Part shown: positions 1-9,132 of the stretch, piece by piece
Position numbering within the stretch: the stretch's first letter is position 1
How the letters are laid out: every line of letters begins with the position of its first letter
Origin: Arsukibacterium ikkense
Lineage (GTDB): Bacteria > Pseudomonadota > Gammaproteobacteria > Enterobacterales > Alteromonadaceae
NCBI RefSeq assembly: GCF_000987775.1
Contig: NZ_LAHO01000008.1
Span: forward strand, 62,001-126,000
Direction of reading: 5' to 3'
Length of the DNA stretch: 64,000 nucleotides
The notes under the pieces: model-generated
Databases searched by the model: none
Told to the model about the DNA's origin: nothing
What the model saw: the letters and a program-made list of their open reading frames with translations, nothing else
Program-made: the position numbers and the translations under genes

Positions 1-323
1 ACTCTGGCCTGCTGCTGCACGTTATTTAAGCGCGCTATGATATCGCCGGCAGCAACCGCTTTACCTTCCTGAATATTCAGTTCAGTCAGAAAATCACTGG
101 CTGGCACCACTATTTGCACTGAGTTATTGGCAACACCACTGCCTAACGAAGTGATTTGCCGTACCAGCGGTTTTACGGTGACTTTTGCTGTGCTAACTGC
201 TATTGGGCCGCCCGGGCCACGGCCGCTGTTTGGCGCTTGCTGTTGTTGCCAAAACAAGTAGCCAAGGAATACTGCTAATACAATCAATATTAACCATATA
301 AGACGAGAGTGGGCTTTTGTCAC
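1..323 (-). CDS. RND efflux periplasmic adaptor (membrane fusion protein), 3' part outside window
   Basis: N-terminal 107 codons of a membrane fusion protein; the rest lies beyond the left edge. I read it from a GTG start at 323-321, preceded by CGGAG five bases upstream. A single N-terminal membrane segment (about residues 8-25) is followed by a Gln/Pro/Gly-rich linker, then the typical adaptor strand around residues 48-80 (VSTAKVTVKPLVRQI, then a GSGVANNS turn) and the start of the lipoyl-like half (IQEGKAVAAGDIIARLNN). Such proteins bridge an inner-membrane RND pump and an outer-membrane channel. The cognate pump should lie further left. It is distinct from the second RND adaptor at 28136-29254. 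Family assignment is fairly secure; substrate unknown. Confidence 0.78.
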   Translation of the reverse strand, partial: MTKAHSRLIWLILIVLAVFLGYLFWQQQQAPNSGRGPGGPIAVSTAKVTVKPLVRQITSLGSGVANNSVQIVVPASDFLTELNIQEGKAVAAGDIIARLNNVQQQAR

Positions 324-521
324 AATAACTCCGGATACCGCGTGAAAATAGATGTAGTGTATTGTATGGTTTAAAATGCAAAACAGATGTTCTGTTATCG
401 CAGTCAAGCAGGCGTTGGTCGTATTCCGCATACAACCACGGTGATCCAGTATAACAGCTGGGTAAGTAATGCAGATGAAACCGGATAATAAAACGGCCTG
501 AAGCAGGCCACTGGAGTACAG

Positions 522-1187
522 ATGGAACCCATTTTTGTCAGCCAAACCAGCCATCAGGGAGGCGCGCGCTTGCTGCTTGGCGGCCTGGCTGCCCTGGCAG
601 GCTTGTTACTGTTTACAGTGCTGTTTGCCGAGCAATTCAGCCTGCTGCTGGCACTTTGTTACATTGCCGCCGCTATGGCCGTTTTCCTCGGCATGGCAAA
701 GCTGGCTGAACCCCGCTACTTTTTAAAATGTGATGAGCAAGGCGTACATTATTTTCATCGCTATGGCAGTTGGTTGTTACCCTGGCAAAGCTTTATGTAT
801 TGCGCCGTGCCGCAGCTGGAACAGCAGAATTTATCTTTTATTGGCTTTAAAGTGACCGATTATGACGCGGTGCTGCAGCCGCTGCGGCTGCGGCTGGCGG
901 TGCGTTTGATGACAGAGCAGCGACCGTTATTTATGTCGGCGATTAAGCAAAGCTGTGCCAACGGCCAGTGCGCCAGTGAATTACTAATGGAGAAAGACAG
1001 TTTTAGCACCGCTACCCAGCGCTACAATGGGATAAAAGCAGTATTTGCCCAGCGGATGCAGCGACTTGCAGGTGCCAGTGGCTTTGATCTATTCGTCACC
1101 TGTTCGTTAACGGAAGCGCAAACCAGAGCCCTTTGTCAGCAAATTAATCAGGCACGCTTACAAATGATCCAAAATACAGCGACCTAG
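522..1187 (+). CDS. DUF2982 family membrane protein
   Basis: A 221-residue protein of unknown function that I match from memory to the DUF2982 family of Alteromonadales and Vibrionales. Two hydrophobic segments at about residues 17-36 and 39-59 anchor it in the inner membrane. The remaining 160 residues, beginning FLKCDEQGVHYFHRYGSWLLPW, look like a cytosolic PH-like module of alternating strands. ATG at 522 has GGAG seven bases upstream, with a small 6-bp hairpin (495-509) just before it. It is divergent from the RND adaptor, leaving about 200 bases for both promoters. No catalytic motif is visible. Family naming is from sequence memory only. Confidence 0.6.
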   Translation: MEPIFVSQTSHQGGARLLLGGLAALAGLLLFTVLFAEQFSLLLALCYIAAAMAVFLGMAKLAEPRYFLKCDEQGVHYFHRYGSWLLPWQSFMYCAVPQLEQQNLSFIGFKVTDYDAVLQPLRLRLAVRLMTEQRPLFMSAIKQSCANGQCASELLMEKDSFSTATQRYNGIKAVFAQRMQRLAGASGFDLFVTCSLTEAQTRALCQQINQARLQMIQNTAT

Positions 1188-1244
1188 ACACACCGCCGTC
1201 AGTGTATCATAATAAGCCAAACCACTTTTTTGGCAGGATGGTGC

Positions 1245-1580
1245 ATGAACAGTTACGACAAAGCATTTCTGGTCAGCGGGCGTAATACCCTGATCCATAA
1301 AAATAAAAAATTAGATTTAATCGTTGTGAATGACGATAATGACCCGCCGCTAATTATAACCCGTCATGGCGTGAAAATGTTTGAAGAGGTCGTGCCAGCC
1401 AATAAGGTTGAAGCCAAAGAGCGTTACATGGAAATTGTCGATATTTCCAGTACAGAAGTGTTTGGAGAGACCAAAACTCTGTTGTTTGTGCAGGCACTGA
1501 ACAACAAAGAGTATAAAGTAGATTACAGTAAGAAAGGGACAGATTTGTTTATTCGCATTCACCAGGACAATTATATTTAG
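1245..1580 (+). CDS. Small hypothetical protein
   Basis: A 111-residue soluble protein that I do not recognise. ATG 1245 is preferred over an in-frame TTG at 1230 because AGGA (1235-1238) sits six bases before it. It is rich in charged residues and predicted beta strands (KLDLIVVNDDND, LIITRHGVKMFEEVV, TLLFVQALNNKEYKVDY), has no signal peptide and no membrane segment. Composition is more A+T-rich than the flanking genes. It lies between DUF2982 and the DUF342 gene on the same strand, 57 and 107 bases away, so it may or may not be co-transcribed. A weak hairpin without a T-run follows at 1608-1630. Confidence 0.55.
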   Translation: MNSYDKAFLVSGRNTLIHKNKKLDLIVVNDDNDPPLIITRHGVKMFEEVVPANKVEAKERYMEIVDISSTEVFGETKTLLFVQALNNKEYKVDYSKKGTDLFIRIHQDNYI

Positions 1581-1687
1581 TTTTTTTCGCTTCCAGGGCC
1601 CTGAAATGCAGTAAGGGCTTGCCTTTCTGCCTTATATTTGCTTCATTAAGCATAATACTTTCGTCTTAGTTTTAAGTTGAAAACTGT

Positions 1688-3346
1688 ATGCAATTTACTG
1701 AGCACAATAACACTATAAAAATAACGGTGCCTGTTTCATCAACAGCAATCAGTGCTGTCGACATTCAGCAGCAACTTGTTGCGCATGGCTTTGAGCGCTG
1801 TCTGGTGTTGCAAGATCAGCTGACTAATTTGCTGGTAGAGTATCAGCAGATCCAGCAAAAAATAAAAGAAAACCTGGTTGCTGAAAATGCCAAGGAGTTA
1901 AGTTACCGCATCGCCGAAAAGCGCGATGCCGAACTGACGTTTGATATCAGTGAAGACAAAATGACGGCGACGGCAATTATTACCGCGGCCTGGGGCGGGG
2001 CTCCGGTATCTGCCAATGATTTGGTTAAAAGCGCGCAGGCCAATGGTATTGTGTTTGGCTTTAGCAAAGAGCAGATAATCAAGCTGGTGTCATACGCAGC
2101 AAAAGCCGAGCCAGGCAGCAAAATGAAGTTATTGATTGCCCGTGGTCGGCTGATGAAACCCGGGGTTAACTCCCGTTTTGAACCCTTATTAGCCGAGATG
2201 GAAAGCCGGCGCAACCGCCCGGTGGTGACAACCGATGAAAAAGCCGATTTACGTGACTTTGGTGCTATACCTGCGATAAAAGCCGGTGAAGCTATTATGC
2301 GTCGCCATCCGCCTACGGCCGGCGTGGTGGGCATGCTGGTCAATGGTGACATGATTCCCGCCACCCCAGGCCTGCACATTGAGTGGCAACTGGGTGAGGG
2401 GGTAGAGTTAGCCCCTGACAACCCGGATTTACTACTGGCCGCCCGTGATGGTTTACCCCGGATTATCGAAGCAGGGGCGACCGTTGATGAAGTGTTTACG
2501 GTAAAAAATGTCGATTTAGCCACAGGCCATATTATTTTTCGGGGCTCAGTAGTGGTTACCGGCAATGTTGACGAGGGCATGAAAGTGATTGCCGGCGGCA
2601 ATGTGTTTGTCAAAGGTATGGTTGAGGGCCAGCTAATTGAAGCGGGCGGCGATATTACTATTAGTGGTTCCGTTATTGGCCATCAGCTGGCTCAGGCTGA
2701 CCAGCAAAGCGAATACAGCACTGAGCTTAAAGCCTTGGGTGACATTCAGTGTAATCTGGCGCAATACAGCCGGATCAACTGTGGTGGCAATCTTTATGTC
2801 AGTAAACAGCTGATGCACTGCGCGGTTGAGGCGGCCATTGTCTATGCTGGGCCGGAAGACAACCCCAATGGTAAATTAGTTGGCGGCTTTTTTTATCTGG
2901 ATAAAGGTATTTATTGCGGTAATCTGGGTGCCCCTTCCAGCAGCGCGGTGCTGGTTAAATTGAACCGGCAGTTGGATCCTATCGTTGAAAAGCAGGAGGT
3001 TCTGCGGGCCAGTGTAGCGGCAGAGCGAGCCGAAATGGAAGAGTTGCGCCAGCAGCTGGAGAAGCTGAAAAAAATTGAAGGCAACGCGCAAATGGAAATG
3101 CGTCGCTACGAATTGGTCGCCAACTTTGATGAGCGCAAAGAATTAGCAATATCATTAATCAATGATATTAAAATTCTGGAAGCTCAGCGCCAGGAGAAGC
3201 TGGCAGAGCTGCTGATTGTGGTAAGGCAGCAGTTATTTTCTGCAGTTGAAGTTCATTTTGGTAAAGAGCAGGTTAAAAGCCGGCGAGAATATGGCCCGTC
3301 AAAAATCATCCTGGTCGATGGCAAGCCCTGTATCGAGCCACTGTAG
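1688..3346 (+). CDS. FapA/DUF342 family protein
   Basis: A 552-residue cytosolic protein with DUF342 (FapA) architecture: an N-terminal region to about residue 200, a right-handed beta-helix-like core with repeated glycine-rich strands (GSVVVTGNVDEGMKVIAGGNVFVKG, written here in part; EAGGDITISGSVIG) at about residues 275-345, and a C-terminal coiled coil at about 420-505 rich in Glu, Lys and Leu. FapA proteins are widespread; in Vibrio and other gammaproteobacteria a FapA protein affects glucose-specific PTS behaviour, and others are linked to polar assemblies, but the biochemical role is unclear. Length is usual for the family. No enzyme motif seen. It is followed 102 bases later by the YggN-like gene. 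Confidence 0.82.
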   Translation: MQFTEHNNTIKITVPVSSTAISAVDIQQQLVAHGFERCLVLQDQLTNLLVEYQQIQQKIKENLVAENAKELSYRIAEKRDAELTFDISEDKMTATAIITAAWGGAPVSANDLVKSAQANGIVFGFSKEQIIKLVSYAAKAEPGSKMKLLIARGRLMKPGVNSRFEPLLAEMESRRNRPVVTTDEKADLRDFGAIPAIKAGEAIMRRHPPTAGVVGMLVNGDMIPATPGLHIEWQLGEGVELAPDNPDLLLAARDGLPRIIEAGATVDEVFTVKNVDLATGHIIFRGSVVVTGNVDEGMKVIAGGNVFVKGMVEGQLIEAGGDITISGSVIGHQLAQADQQSEYSTELKALGDIQCNLAQYSRINCGGNLYVSKQLMHCAVEAAIVYAGPEDNPNGKLVGGFFYLDKGIYCGNLGAPSSSAVLVKLNRQLDPIVEKQEVLRASVAAERAEMEELRQQLEKLKKIEGNAQMEMRRYELVANFDERKELAISLINDIKILEAQRQEKLAELLIVVRQQLFSAVEVHFGKEQVKSRREYGPSKIILVDGKPCIEPL

Positions 3347-3448
3347 TTTGAAGAACACGACAGGTGGCAGGGCAGTTGCGGCATAAGGTAGTGCTAACCG
3401 CTACACTTTCTATTAGGCTATCGTAGTGTGTGTAAAGAGATTACTGCT

Positions 3449-4207
3449 GTGAAAGCCCTGCTGGTTTTGTTGCTCTGTTGCTTCCCTGTAACTGTATTTG
3501 CTGATTGCAATATGGCGTTTCGCTATGGCTTACTGATCGGTCCCGATCATATTCGGTTTATGCAAAATACCCGTACCTATGTCCAGATTAACCACGATAC
3601 CCAGTTGTTTGTGGTTGGGGAATGGGTGCAGCTCGATGCTGAAGACACAGAATTACTGCAACAATATAGTCAGGGCTTACGTAAGTTTGTGCCAGAAATT
3701 GTCAGTCTGGCGGTAGATGGTGTTGAGTTGGGTCTGTCCAGCATTGAATCAATGTTGTCCGGGCTGGGCAGTAAATCTCAACAGGCAGAATGGCAGGCGT
3801 TAATTCGGGAAACCACTTTTCAATTTATGTCGAGGTTTGTTCGTACCGGCGAGTATTTTTATCTGGCGCCGCAAAGCCTGAATGAGCTGGACCATTTTTT
3901 AAACCGGGAATTAAAGCCAAGGCTCAGCAATCTGGCCCGCCATACGGTAGGTGCTGTTTGGGGGGCGTTGCGTGATGCGTTGCGCCAGTCAGACAGTAAT
4001 TTTGAGCGCACTGATAACCAGGACTGGCAATCGGTAGAGCAACTGGTTGATAAGATCAGCTTCGGCCTTGACGAAAAAATGGTTGAACTGGAAGCTAAAT
4101 CTGCGCTGTTCTGCCAGCGCATGCGCGAACTTGATGAGATAGAAACCGCCCTGCAACAGCGGATCCCTTTGTTAAGCCAATATGACGTAGTAACTGAAAA
4201 GAATTAA
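3449..4207 (+). CDS. YggN/DUF2884 family periplasmic protein
   Basis: A 252-residue exported protein resembling the YggN (DUF2884) family. I chose GTG 3449 because the signal peptide then begins immediately (VKALLVLLLCCFPVTVFA, cleavage before Asp-Cys); an upstream in-frame GTG at 3428 is possible. The mature part has the family start CNMAFRYGLLIGPDHIRFM, then mainly helical sequence with conserved-looking Trp and Glu. Function unknown. In E. coli yggN lies in the same general neighbourhood as yggS-yggT-rdgB-hemW, which here is 11 kb away. It converges on the M14 gene with 30 bases between stops. Confidence 0.7.
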   Translation: MKALLVLLLCCFPVTVFADCNMAFRYGLLIGPDHIRFMQNTRTYVQINHDTQLFVVGEWVQLDAEDTELLQQYSQGLRKFVPEIVSLAVDGVELGLSSIESMLSGLGSKSQQAEWQALIRETTFQFMSRFVRTGEYFYLAPQSLNELDHFLNRELKPRLSNLARHTVGAVWGALRDALRQSDSNFERTDNQDWQSVEQLVDKISFGLDEKMVELEAKSALFCQRMRELDEIETALQQRIPLLSQYDVVTEKN

Positions 4208-4237
4208 ATCCACGCAAAAATACATCCGTTTTACAGC

Positions 4238-5287
4238 CTAAACTACACCATATTCATCTCTTAGCGCTGCAGGCATAGCGTTGTCCACTTCGTCACTGAT
4301 CGCATCCAGGGTTTTTTCGGCTTCATCCAGCGAACTGACCTCGGCAACATGAAACAGCGCTTCGCCTTCATTCACCAGTGGTAAGTTGTTGCGGCCGATC
4401 ACCACGCCATCAAAGGTTGCCGGAATTGCGACTTCAAAATCGGAGTAGGGCGAATAAATATGCGCCATAATATCGCCTGTTTTTACGGTCTGGCCCAGTG
4501 TTACATAATAGCGGGCGATACCATCATGTTCTGCCCGCACCCAGCTGCTTTTCTTTGAGAACACCGAGCGGTTTTTAGGTGCTTTGGTTTTGCCACTAAG
4601 CATGCCTAAATCCTGCATGACATTAACAATACCGCGCACGCCAATTTTAATCGACTGCTCGTCAAAGCGCAGCGCTTCGCCTGCTTCATACAACAGCAAT
4701 GGAATACCCAGATTATTGGCGGTGCCACGCATGGTGCCATCGCGGCTGGCCGCTTTAATAATTACCGGCGCATTAAACACCTCGGCCATCCGCAGTGCCG
4801 TTTTATCTTTGGCACTGGCTCTTACCTGTGGCAGGTTAGCCCGATGAATAGCACCGGTATGCAAATCGATGGCATGGGTGCAGCATTTGAGAATTTTATC
4901 GGTAAACTGATACGCCATGCGGCTGCCGAGCGAGCCTTTCTCACTGCCGGGAAAGCTACGGTTTAAATCGCGTCGATCGGGCAGGTAGCGCGACTGCTGC
5001 ACAAAACCATAGGTATTAACGATGGGCACCACAATTAGCGTACCTTTGATCCGGTTCAGGCGCGGTAGCTTTAACAAGCGCCGGCAGATTTCCACGCCGT
5101 TAATTTCATCACCGTGTAAGGCAGCGGTAATCAGCAATACCGGGCCATCCTGGCGGCCATGAATAACATGGGCGCCAATGTTTAATTCTGTATGGGTGTA
5201 GAGCTTGCCAAACGGAATATCGACCACAGCGCGGCTACCGGCCGCAATTTTGTCGGGTCCCAGGGTAAACGCAGTGCGGCTGTTCAT
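4238..5287 (-). CDS. M14-type succinylglutamate desuccinylase/aspartoacylase family hydrolase
   Basis: A 349-residue zinc hydrolase of the AstE/AspA branch of the M14 fold. The first zinc motif is HGDE at H58/E61, the third ligand is H143 in AIDLHTGA, and an RDLNRSFPG segment follows the family pattern around residues 106-114. The C-terminal 90 residues form a lipoyl-like beta domain (VTLGQTVKTGDIMAHIYSP). The ATG shares one base with the rimK stop (TAATG), so translation is coupled. Members next to RimK-like ligases may remove what the ligase adds, but the substrate here cannot be read from sequence. Clear AstE itself is unlikely because no ast arginine-catabolic genes are near. Confidence 0.85.
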   Translation of the reverse strand: MNSRTAFTLGPDKIAAGSRAVVDIPFGKLYTHTELNIGAHVIHGRQDGPVLLITAALHGDEINGVEICRRLLKLPRLNRIKGTLIVVPIVNTYGFVQQSRYLPDRRDLNRSFPGSEKGSLGSRMAYQFTDKILKCCTHAIDLHTGAIHRANLPQVRASAKDKTALRMAEVFNAPVIIKAASRDGTMRGTANNLGIPLLLYEAGEALRFDEQSIKIGVRGIVNVMQDLGMLSGKTKAPKNRSVFSKKSSWVRAEHDGIARYYVTLGQTVKTGDIMAHIYSPYSDFEVAIPATFDGVVIGRNNLPLVNEGEALFHVAEVSSLDEAEKTLDAISDEVDNAMPAALRDEYGVV

Positions 5288-6204
5288 TAGCCTGTTCCTT
5301 TGGTTTTGGCTTTACGCCGGGTTTTATGGCTGGCCACTTTTTTCTCTAAAAAGCTGATAATCAAACCGGCAACGTCTTTGCTGGTGGCCATTTCAATGCC
5401 TTCCAGCCCAGGCGAGCTATTCACTTCCATCACCACCGGGCCGTGGTTAGAGCGCAGTAAATCTACCCCGGCCACATTTAAGCCCATAGTTTTGGCCGCA
5501 TGCACTGCAGTGCTGCGCTCCTCCGGCGTTAAGCGCACCACTGTCGCTGAACCGCCACGGTGCAAATTAGAGCGAAACTCACCGTCTTTCGCCTGACGTT
5601 TCATTGCCGCCACAATTTTATCGCCTACCACAAAACAGCGAATATCGGCGCCATTAGCTTCTTTAATATATTCCTGTACCAGAATATTGGCATTAAGGCC
5701 CATAAAAGCCTCAATCACACTCTCAGCGGCAGTGCGGGTTTCAGCCAGCACCACGCCGATGCCCTGGGTGCCTTCCAGCAGTTTAATTACCAGCGGCGCA
5801 CCACCGACCATCTCGATAAGATCTGGAATATCGCCGGGTTTATCGGCAAAGCCGGTAATGGGTAAGCCAATACCCTGGCGGGCCAGTAATTGCATTGAGC
5901 GCAGCTTGTCGCGGGCGCGGCCGATGGCGACCGATTCATTTAACGAGTAAACGCCCATCATTTCAAACTGGCGCAGCACCGCTGTACCATAAAAAGTGAT
6001 TGAAGCACCAATGCGCGGGATCACGGCATCAAAGCCATCCAGCACCTCACCTTTATAATGAATAGAGGAGTTGGTGCGGTTAATATTCATATAGCAGGTT
6101 AGCGGGTCGATGACCTGAACCTGATGGCCGGCAGCTTCTGCTGCAGCAACCAACCGTTTGGTCGAATACAGCTCGGCATTTCGCGACAATATCGCAATTT
6201 TCAT
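5287..6204 (-). CDS. rimK: RimK-type ATP-grasp L-glutamate ligase
   Basis: A 305-residue ATP-grasp ligase of the RimK family, close in length to E. coli RimK (300). It starts [19 protein letters not shown] as RimK does, carries the ATP-grasp core from about residue 95 ([51 protein letters not shown]) and ends with the metal-binding strand [15 protein letters not shown]. RimK adds glutamate residues to the C-terminus of ribosomal protein S6 and can make poly-glutamate. GGAG precedes the ATG by five bases. It lies 17 bases after mgtE and one base overlaps the M14 gene, so it is probably in a four-gene operon. Confidence 0.92.
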   Translation of the reverse strand: MKIAILSRNAELYSTKRLVAAAEAAGHQVQVIDPLTCYMNINRTNSSIHYKGEVLDGFDAVIPRIGASITFYGTAVLRQFEMMGVYSLNESVAIGRARDKLRSMQLLARQGIGLPITGFADKPGDIPDLIEMVGGAPLVIKLLEGTQGIGVVLAETRTAAESVIEAFMGLNANILVQEYIKEANGADIRCFVVGDKIVAAMKRQAKDGEFRSNLHRGGSATVVRLTPEERSTAVHAAKTMGLNVAGVDLLRSNHGPVVMEVNSSPGLEGIEMATSKDVAGLIISFLEKKVASHKTRRKAKTKGTG

Positions 6205-6221
6205 TAAGTCTCCGCGGCGCT

Positions 6222-7571
6222 TTACGCCAGTAAAAATAAGGTGCCCAGGCCAAGAAAGGCAAAAAAGCCAATAACATCAGTGACCGTGGTCAGGATAACT
6301 GAACCTGACAAGGCGGGATCAATGTTGAGCTTCTCCAGCCAGATTGGAATAAACACGCCTGATATCGCTGCCACCACGATGTTAATGACAATAGCCAGAC
6401 CGATAATGCCACCGATAATCCAGTCACCAAACCATAAGTAAGTAATGGCGGCGATGACCAGTGCCCATAACACGCCGTTAATTGCACCGACGCCCAACTC
6501 TTTTCGAAACAGCATTAGGTAGGTTTTCGGGGTTATCTGTTCTAGCGCCAGGCCACGGATCATCAGCGTCAGGGTTTGACTACCGGCAATGCCGCCCATG
6601 CTGGCTACTATCGGCATTAATACCGCCAGTGCCACCACTTGTTGCAGGGTAGCTTCAAACAAACCAATGGTATAGGCTGCTAAAAAAGCGGTTAACAGGT
6701 TAATGCCCAGCCATAGTGCGCGGCGTTTGGCGCTATCAAACACCGGGGCAAATAAGTCTTCTTCTTCATCTAAACCAGCCGTGTGCATAAACTGGCTTTC
6801 TAAGCTGCGCCGAACGTTCTCCAATGCTTCGCCTATTGATAACCGGCCTAACAGCTTGCCTTCAGCATCTGTTACGGCCAACGCCGTATAACCCGAACGC
6901 GACACAATATCTGAGCCTTGGTCTAGCTCCAGAGTGCCGTCTACTATGGGCGCATCAGTATCGATAAAGTTTTCTAGCGGTAAGTGGCTGGCTAACCCCA
7001 GTATTTGTGTGGCGTGCACCAGACCGGCATAGCGGCCGGTGCGGTCAATCACAAACAGTGCATCCTGATACTCAGCATCGTCGGCTAACTTTCGAAACAG
7101 TCTTACCGCATCCCGCACTTTGGCATTTTTATTAATGATCAATAAATCGTGGTCAGCATAACGACCACATTGGTCATCGTCATAGGTTAACGCCGTTTCC
7201 AGCCAGCTGCGTTGGCTGGCATCGAGCCGCGAGCAGGCATAGTTGTAGATACGCTGCGGCAGTTCGTCCAGTAACTCGATTAAATCATCCACTTCCATAC
7301 CCTCAACCAGGGTACGCAGTTGTTGCTCGTCAAGTTGCTTAAATATGTTGTCCCGGGCGTCAACCCGCATATGGGTCAGTGCGCCAATCTGGTCATCCGG
7401 ATGTAAGCCCAGCCAGGCACTAACCCGCTGCTCTACCGGCATTGCCTCCAGTGCAATAGCAATTTCTTCAGGTTCCAGCTGGCTGAGTTTGTCTGTCAGC
7501 TGCTCAGCTTCATTTTCATCAAAGCTGTCGCGGACAATATCTTCAATATCCAGTGGTTGGTTATCAGCCAT
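6222..7571 (-). CDS. mgtE: MgtE magnesium channel/transporter
   Basis: A 449-residue MgtE. The N-terminal helical domain (about residues 1-125) is followed by two CBS domains (about 130-250), a connecting helix, and five membrane segments from about residue 280. Family signatures are [17 protein letters not shown] in the second transmembrane segment and [19 protein letters not shown] near the end; the latter includes the Asp that lines the Mg2+ pore. MgtE channels close when Mg2+ binds between the CBS and N domains. AGGAG stands five bases before the ATG. It starts 12 bases after corA and precedes rimK by 17 bases. Confidence 0.95.
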   Translation of the reverse strand: MADNQPLDIEDIVRDSFDENEAEQLTDKLSQLEPEEIAIALEAMPVEQRVSAWLGLHPDDQIGALTHMRVDARDNIFKQLDEQQLRTLVEGMEVDDLIELLDELPQRIYNYACSRLDASQRSWLETALTYDDDQCGRYADHDLLIINKNAKVRDAVRLFRKLADDAEYQDALFVIDRTGRYAGLVHATQILGLASHLPLENFIDTDAPIVDGTLELDQGSDIVSRSGYTALAVTDAEGKLLGRLSIGEALENVRRSLESQFMHTAGLDEEEDLFAPVFDSAKRRALWLGINLLTAFLAAYTIGLFEATLQQVVALAVLMPIVASMGGIAGSQTLTLMIRGLALEQITPKTYLMLFRKELGVGAINGVLWALVIAAITYLWFGDWIIGGIIGLAIVINIVVAAISGVFIPIWLEKLNIDPALSGSVILTTVTDVIGFFAFLGLGTLFLLA

Positions 7572-7583
7572 TAAAACTCCTTA

Positions 7584-8546
7584 TTACCACCAACCTTTAT
7601 GCTTAAACCAGAACAGTGCCGCAACGCCACCGCCCGCCATTAACGCCAGCACACTAAAGTAAGCTGCCGGCCATGTCAGCTCTGGCATATACTCAAAGTT
7701 CATGCCGTAGATCCCGGCAACGAATGTCAACGGAATAAAAATACTGCTAATCATGGTCAGTACTTTCATCCGGTCATTAATCTGATGCGAGCTGGTAGAC
7801 ATGTAACCGCTAACCAGATCACTAAGCTGATCATAATACATATCGGTCATACTGTGCAGACGCTCAAACTTTTCGTAAAAATCACGAACGACGGGTCTGC
7901 CAAATTGCTGCAGTAATGGGCTATTCTCTTCGTATAACGCATCTGCAAAAATGTCTTTCTGGTACGCCAGATTGCGGTTGATTTTTCGAAGCACTGAGCG
8001 GTAACGCATCATCAATGCCATTTGCTCATCGTTACCGCGGTGCAGCATATTGTCTTCCAGCTCACTTAACTCATCTTCAAAAGCAATCAGCTTCTCCAGG
8101 TAACTAGCAGCCACATTTAAAGTTAGCTGTTTTACCCAATCGGCAACCGTATTGCGGTGGCCAGCAATTAACTGTGGGGTAAGCTGCTGTAGCAGATGTG
8201 GATTATGGCATTTTATCATGCTGATAAGCACGTTGTGAGAGTATAACAAGTTAACCTGAGCGCTGCTGGCGTATTCGCTAAAATCTGCGTCGGCATAGCC
8301 ACGTAAAATTAGTAGACTGTAATCAGCTTGAGTTTCCAGTTTTGGGGGGTGGCGCTGACGGCTGAAATCTTCGGCCATCGTGGGCGTGATCGCAAAATGC
8401 TGCAATACCTGTTGCAGTTCGTCTGCATTGGCGTCATTCAGGTTAATCCAGACTCTGGCATCGGCGCTGAGCTGCTGTGGCAATGTGCTAAAATCAATTT
8501 GCTGCCAGTTTTGCGTTTCTGGTTCGAAATACTGAAGTAAAATCAT
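7584..8546 (-). CDS. corA: CorA family Mg2+/divalent cation transporter
   Basis: A 320-residue CorA-type pentameric channel subunit. The long cytosolic N-terminal part is followed by two C-terminal membrane segments (about residues 260-280 and 292-312). The signature GMN stands at the end of TM1 (FVAGIYGMNFEYMPEL), with the loop MPEL of the true CorA branch. The protein ends with the basic tail FKHKGWW. The start ATG has no obvious Shine-Dalgarno sequence. It is first in the run corA-mgtE-rimK-M14, with 12 bases to mgtE. Having two unrelated Mg2+ channels back to back is noteworthy. Mg2+ is the likely ion, though some members carry Co2+, Ni2+ or Zn2+. Confidence 0.92.
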   Translation of the reverse strand: MILLQYFEPETQNWQQIDFSTLPQQLSADARVWINLNDANADELQQVLQHFAITPTMAEDFSRQRHPPKLETQADYSLLILRGYADADFSEYASSAQVNLLYSHNVLISMIKCHNPHLLQQLTPQLIAGHRNTVADWVKQLTLNVAASYLEKLIAFEDELSELEDNMLHRGNDEQMALMMRYRSVLRKINRNLAYQKDIFADALYEENSPLLQQFGRPVVRDFYEKFERLHSMTDMYYDQLSDLVSGYMSTSSHQINDRMKVLTMISSIFIPLTFVAGIYGMNFEYMPELTWPAAYFSVLALMAGGGVAALFWFKHKGWW

Positions 8547-8781
8547 ATTGTTTTTAACCGTGTCGCTGTTCTAATCTGGCTTACAGCATACTCATAAAAG
8601 CCGCTGCTGGGCAACTTGCCGCTACGCAGCCACGCTTAGCGCCAAAGCAACAGGGATTTCGCGACTCAATTATCCAGCAAAAAACGCAAAATTGGCGGTT
8701 ATCTTCCGCTTATCCATGTAGAATACGCTTTTAACAGCGTGTTTCGCTGCTACGCTTAAATGTACACCTGTAAGGATCTTG

Positions 8782-9087
8782 ATGAAAAAAACCATCGCGT
8801 TAACTCACCCAAAGCTGCAACCTGCTCGTTGGGTCGATGCCGTTAAGTATGATATTAAAAAGTACCTGAACAGAGAGCGCCGCAAGCCGCTGCCGGAAGG
8901 TAAGGACTACTGGTCGTTCGATTGTCGCTTTGGTGCTGCGCCAGAGGTTGCTGAAACAATTTTTACCTCTGACATTAATAAGCATATTGATGCAGCTGTG
9001 ACGCAGGAACTGCCGGCGTTTTATATCGAGATCCTGGCCAGAGCTTGCAACCATCAGCCGCGCCCCAGTGCAGAAATTAGTGACTAA
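8782..9087 (+). CDS. DUF6172 family small protein
   Basis: A 101-residue basic protein that I match from memory to DUF6172. ATG 8782 follows AAGGA (8772-8776) by five bases; the preceding TTG codon is not needed. The sequence MKKTIALTHPKLQPARWVDAVKYD, then KYLNRERRKPLPEGKDYWSFDC, is the conserved core; it is lysine/arginine-rich in the first half and contains an EGKDYW(S/D)FDC motif. No function is known to me. It is divergent from corA, with 235 bases of promoter space between, and 45 bases upstream of the helicase gene, so both plus-strand genes could share a promoter. Confidence 0.65.
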   Translation: MKKTIALTHPKLQPARWVDAVKYDIKKYLNRERRKPLPEGKDYWSFDCRFGAAPEVAETIFTSDINKHIDAAVTQELPAFYIEILARACNHQPRPSAEISD

Positions 9088-9132
9088 TTTCCCTTTTATT
9101 TTAGACTGTAGCTATTCTACAGAGGAACTCTT

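Noticed and set aside
356..373. GTATTGTATGGTTTAA resembling the collagen-region operator
   Set aside because: Only about 10 of 16 positions match, the second half of the palindrome is lost, and neighbouring genes are unrelated to collagen use.
1608..1630. GCAGTAAGG/CCTTTCTGC hairpin after the small hypothetical gene
   Set aside because: One mismatch and no T-run downstream; not convincing as a terminator.
1903..2613. Long antisense open frame (236 codons) inside the DUF342 gene
   Set aside because: It is the mirror of a well-supported coding frame, has low-complexity Ser/Thr/Pro-rich translation and no ribosome-binding site.
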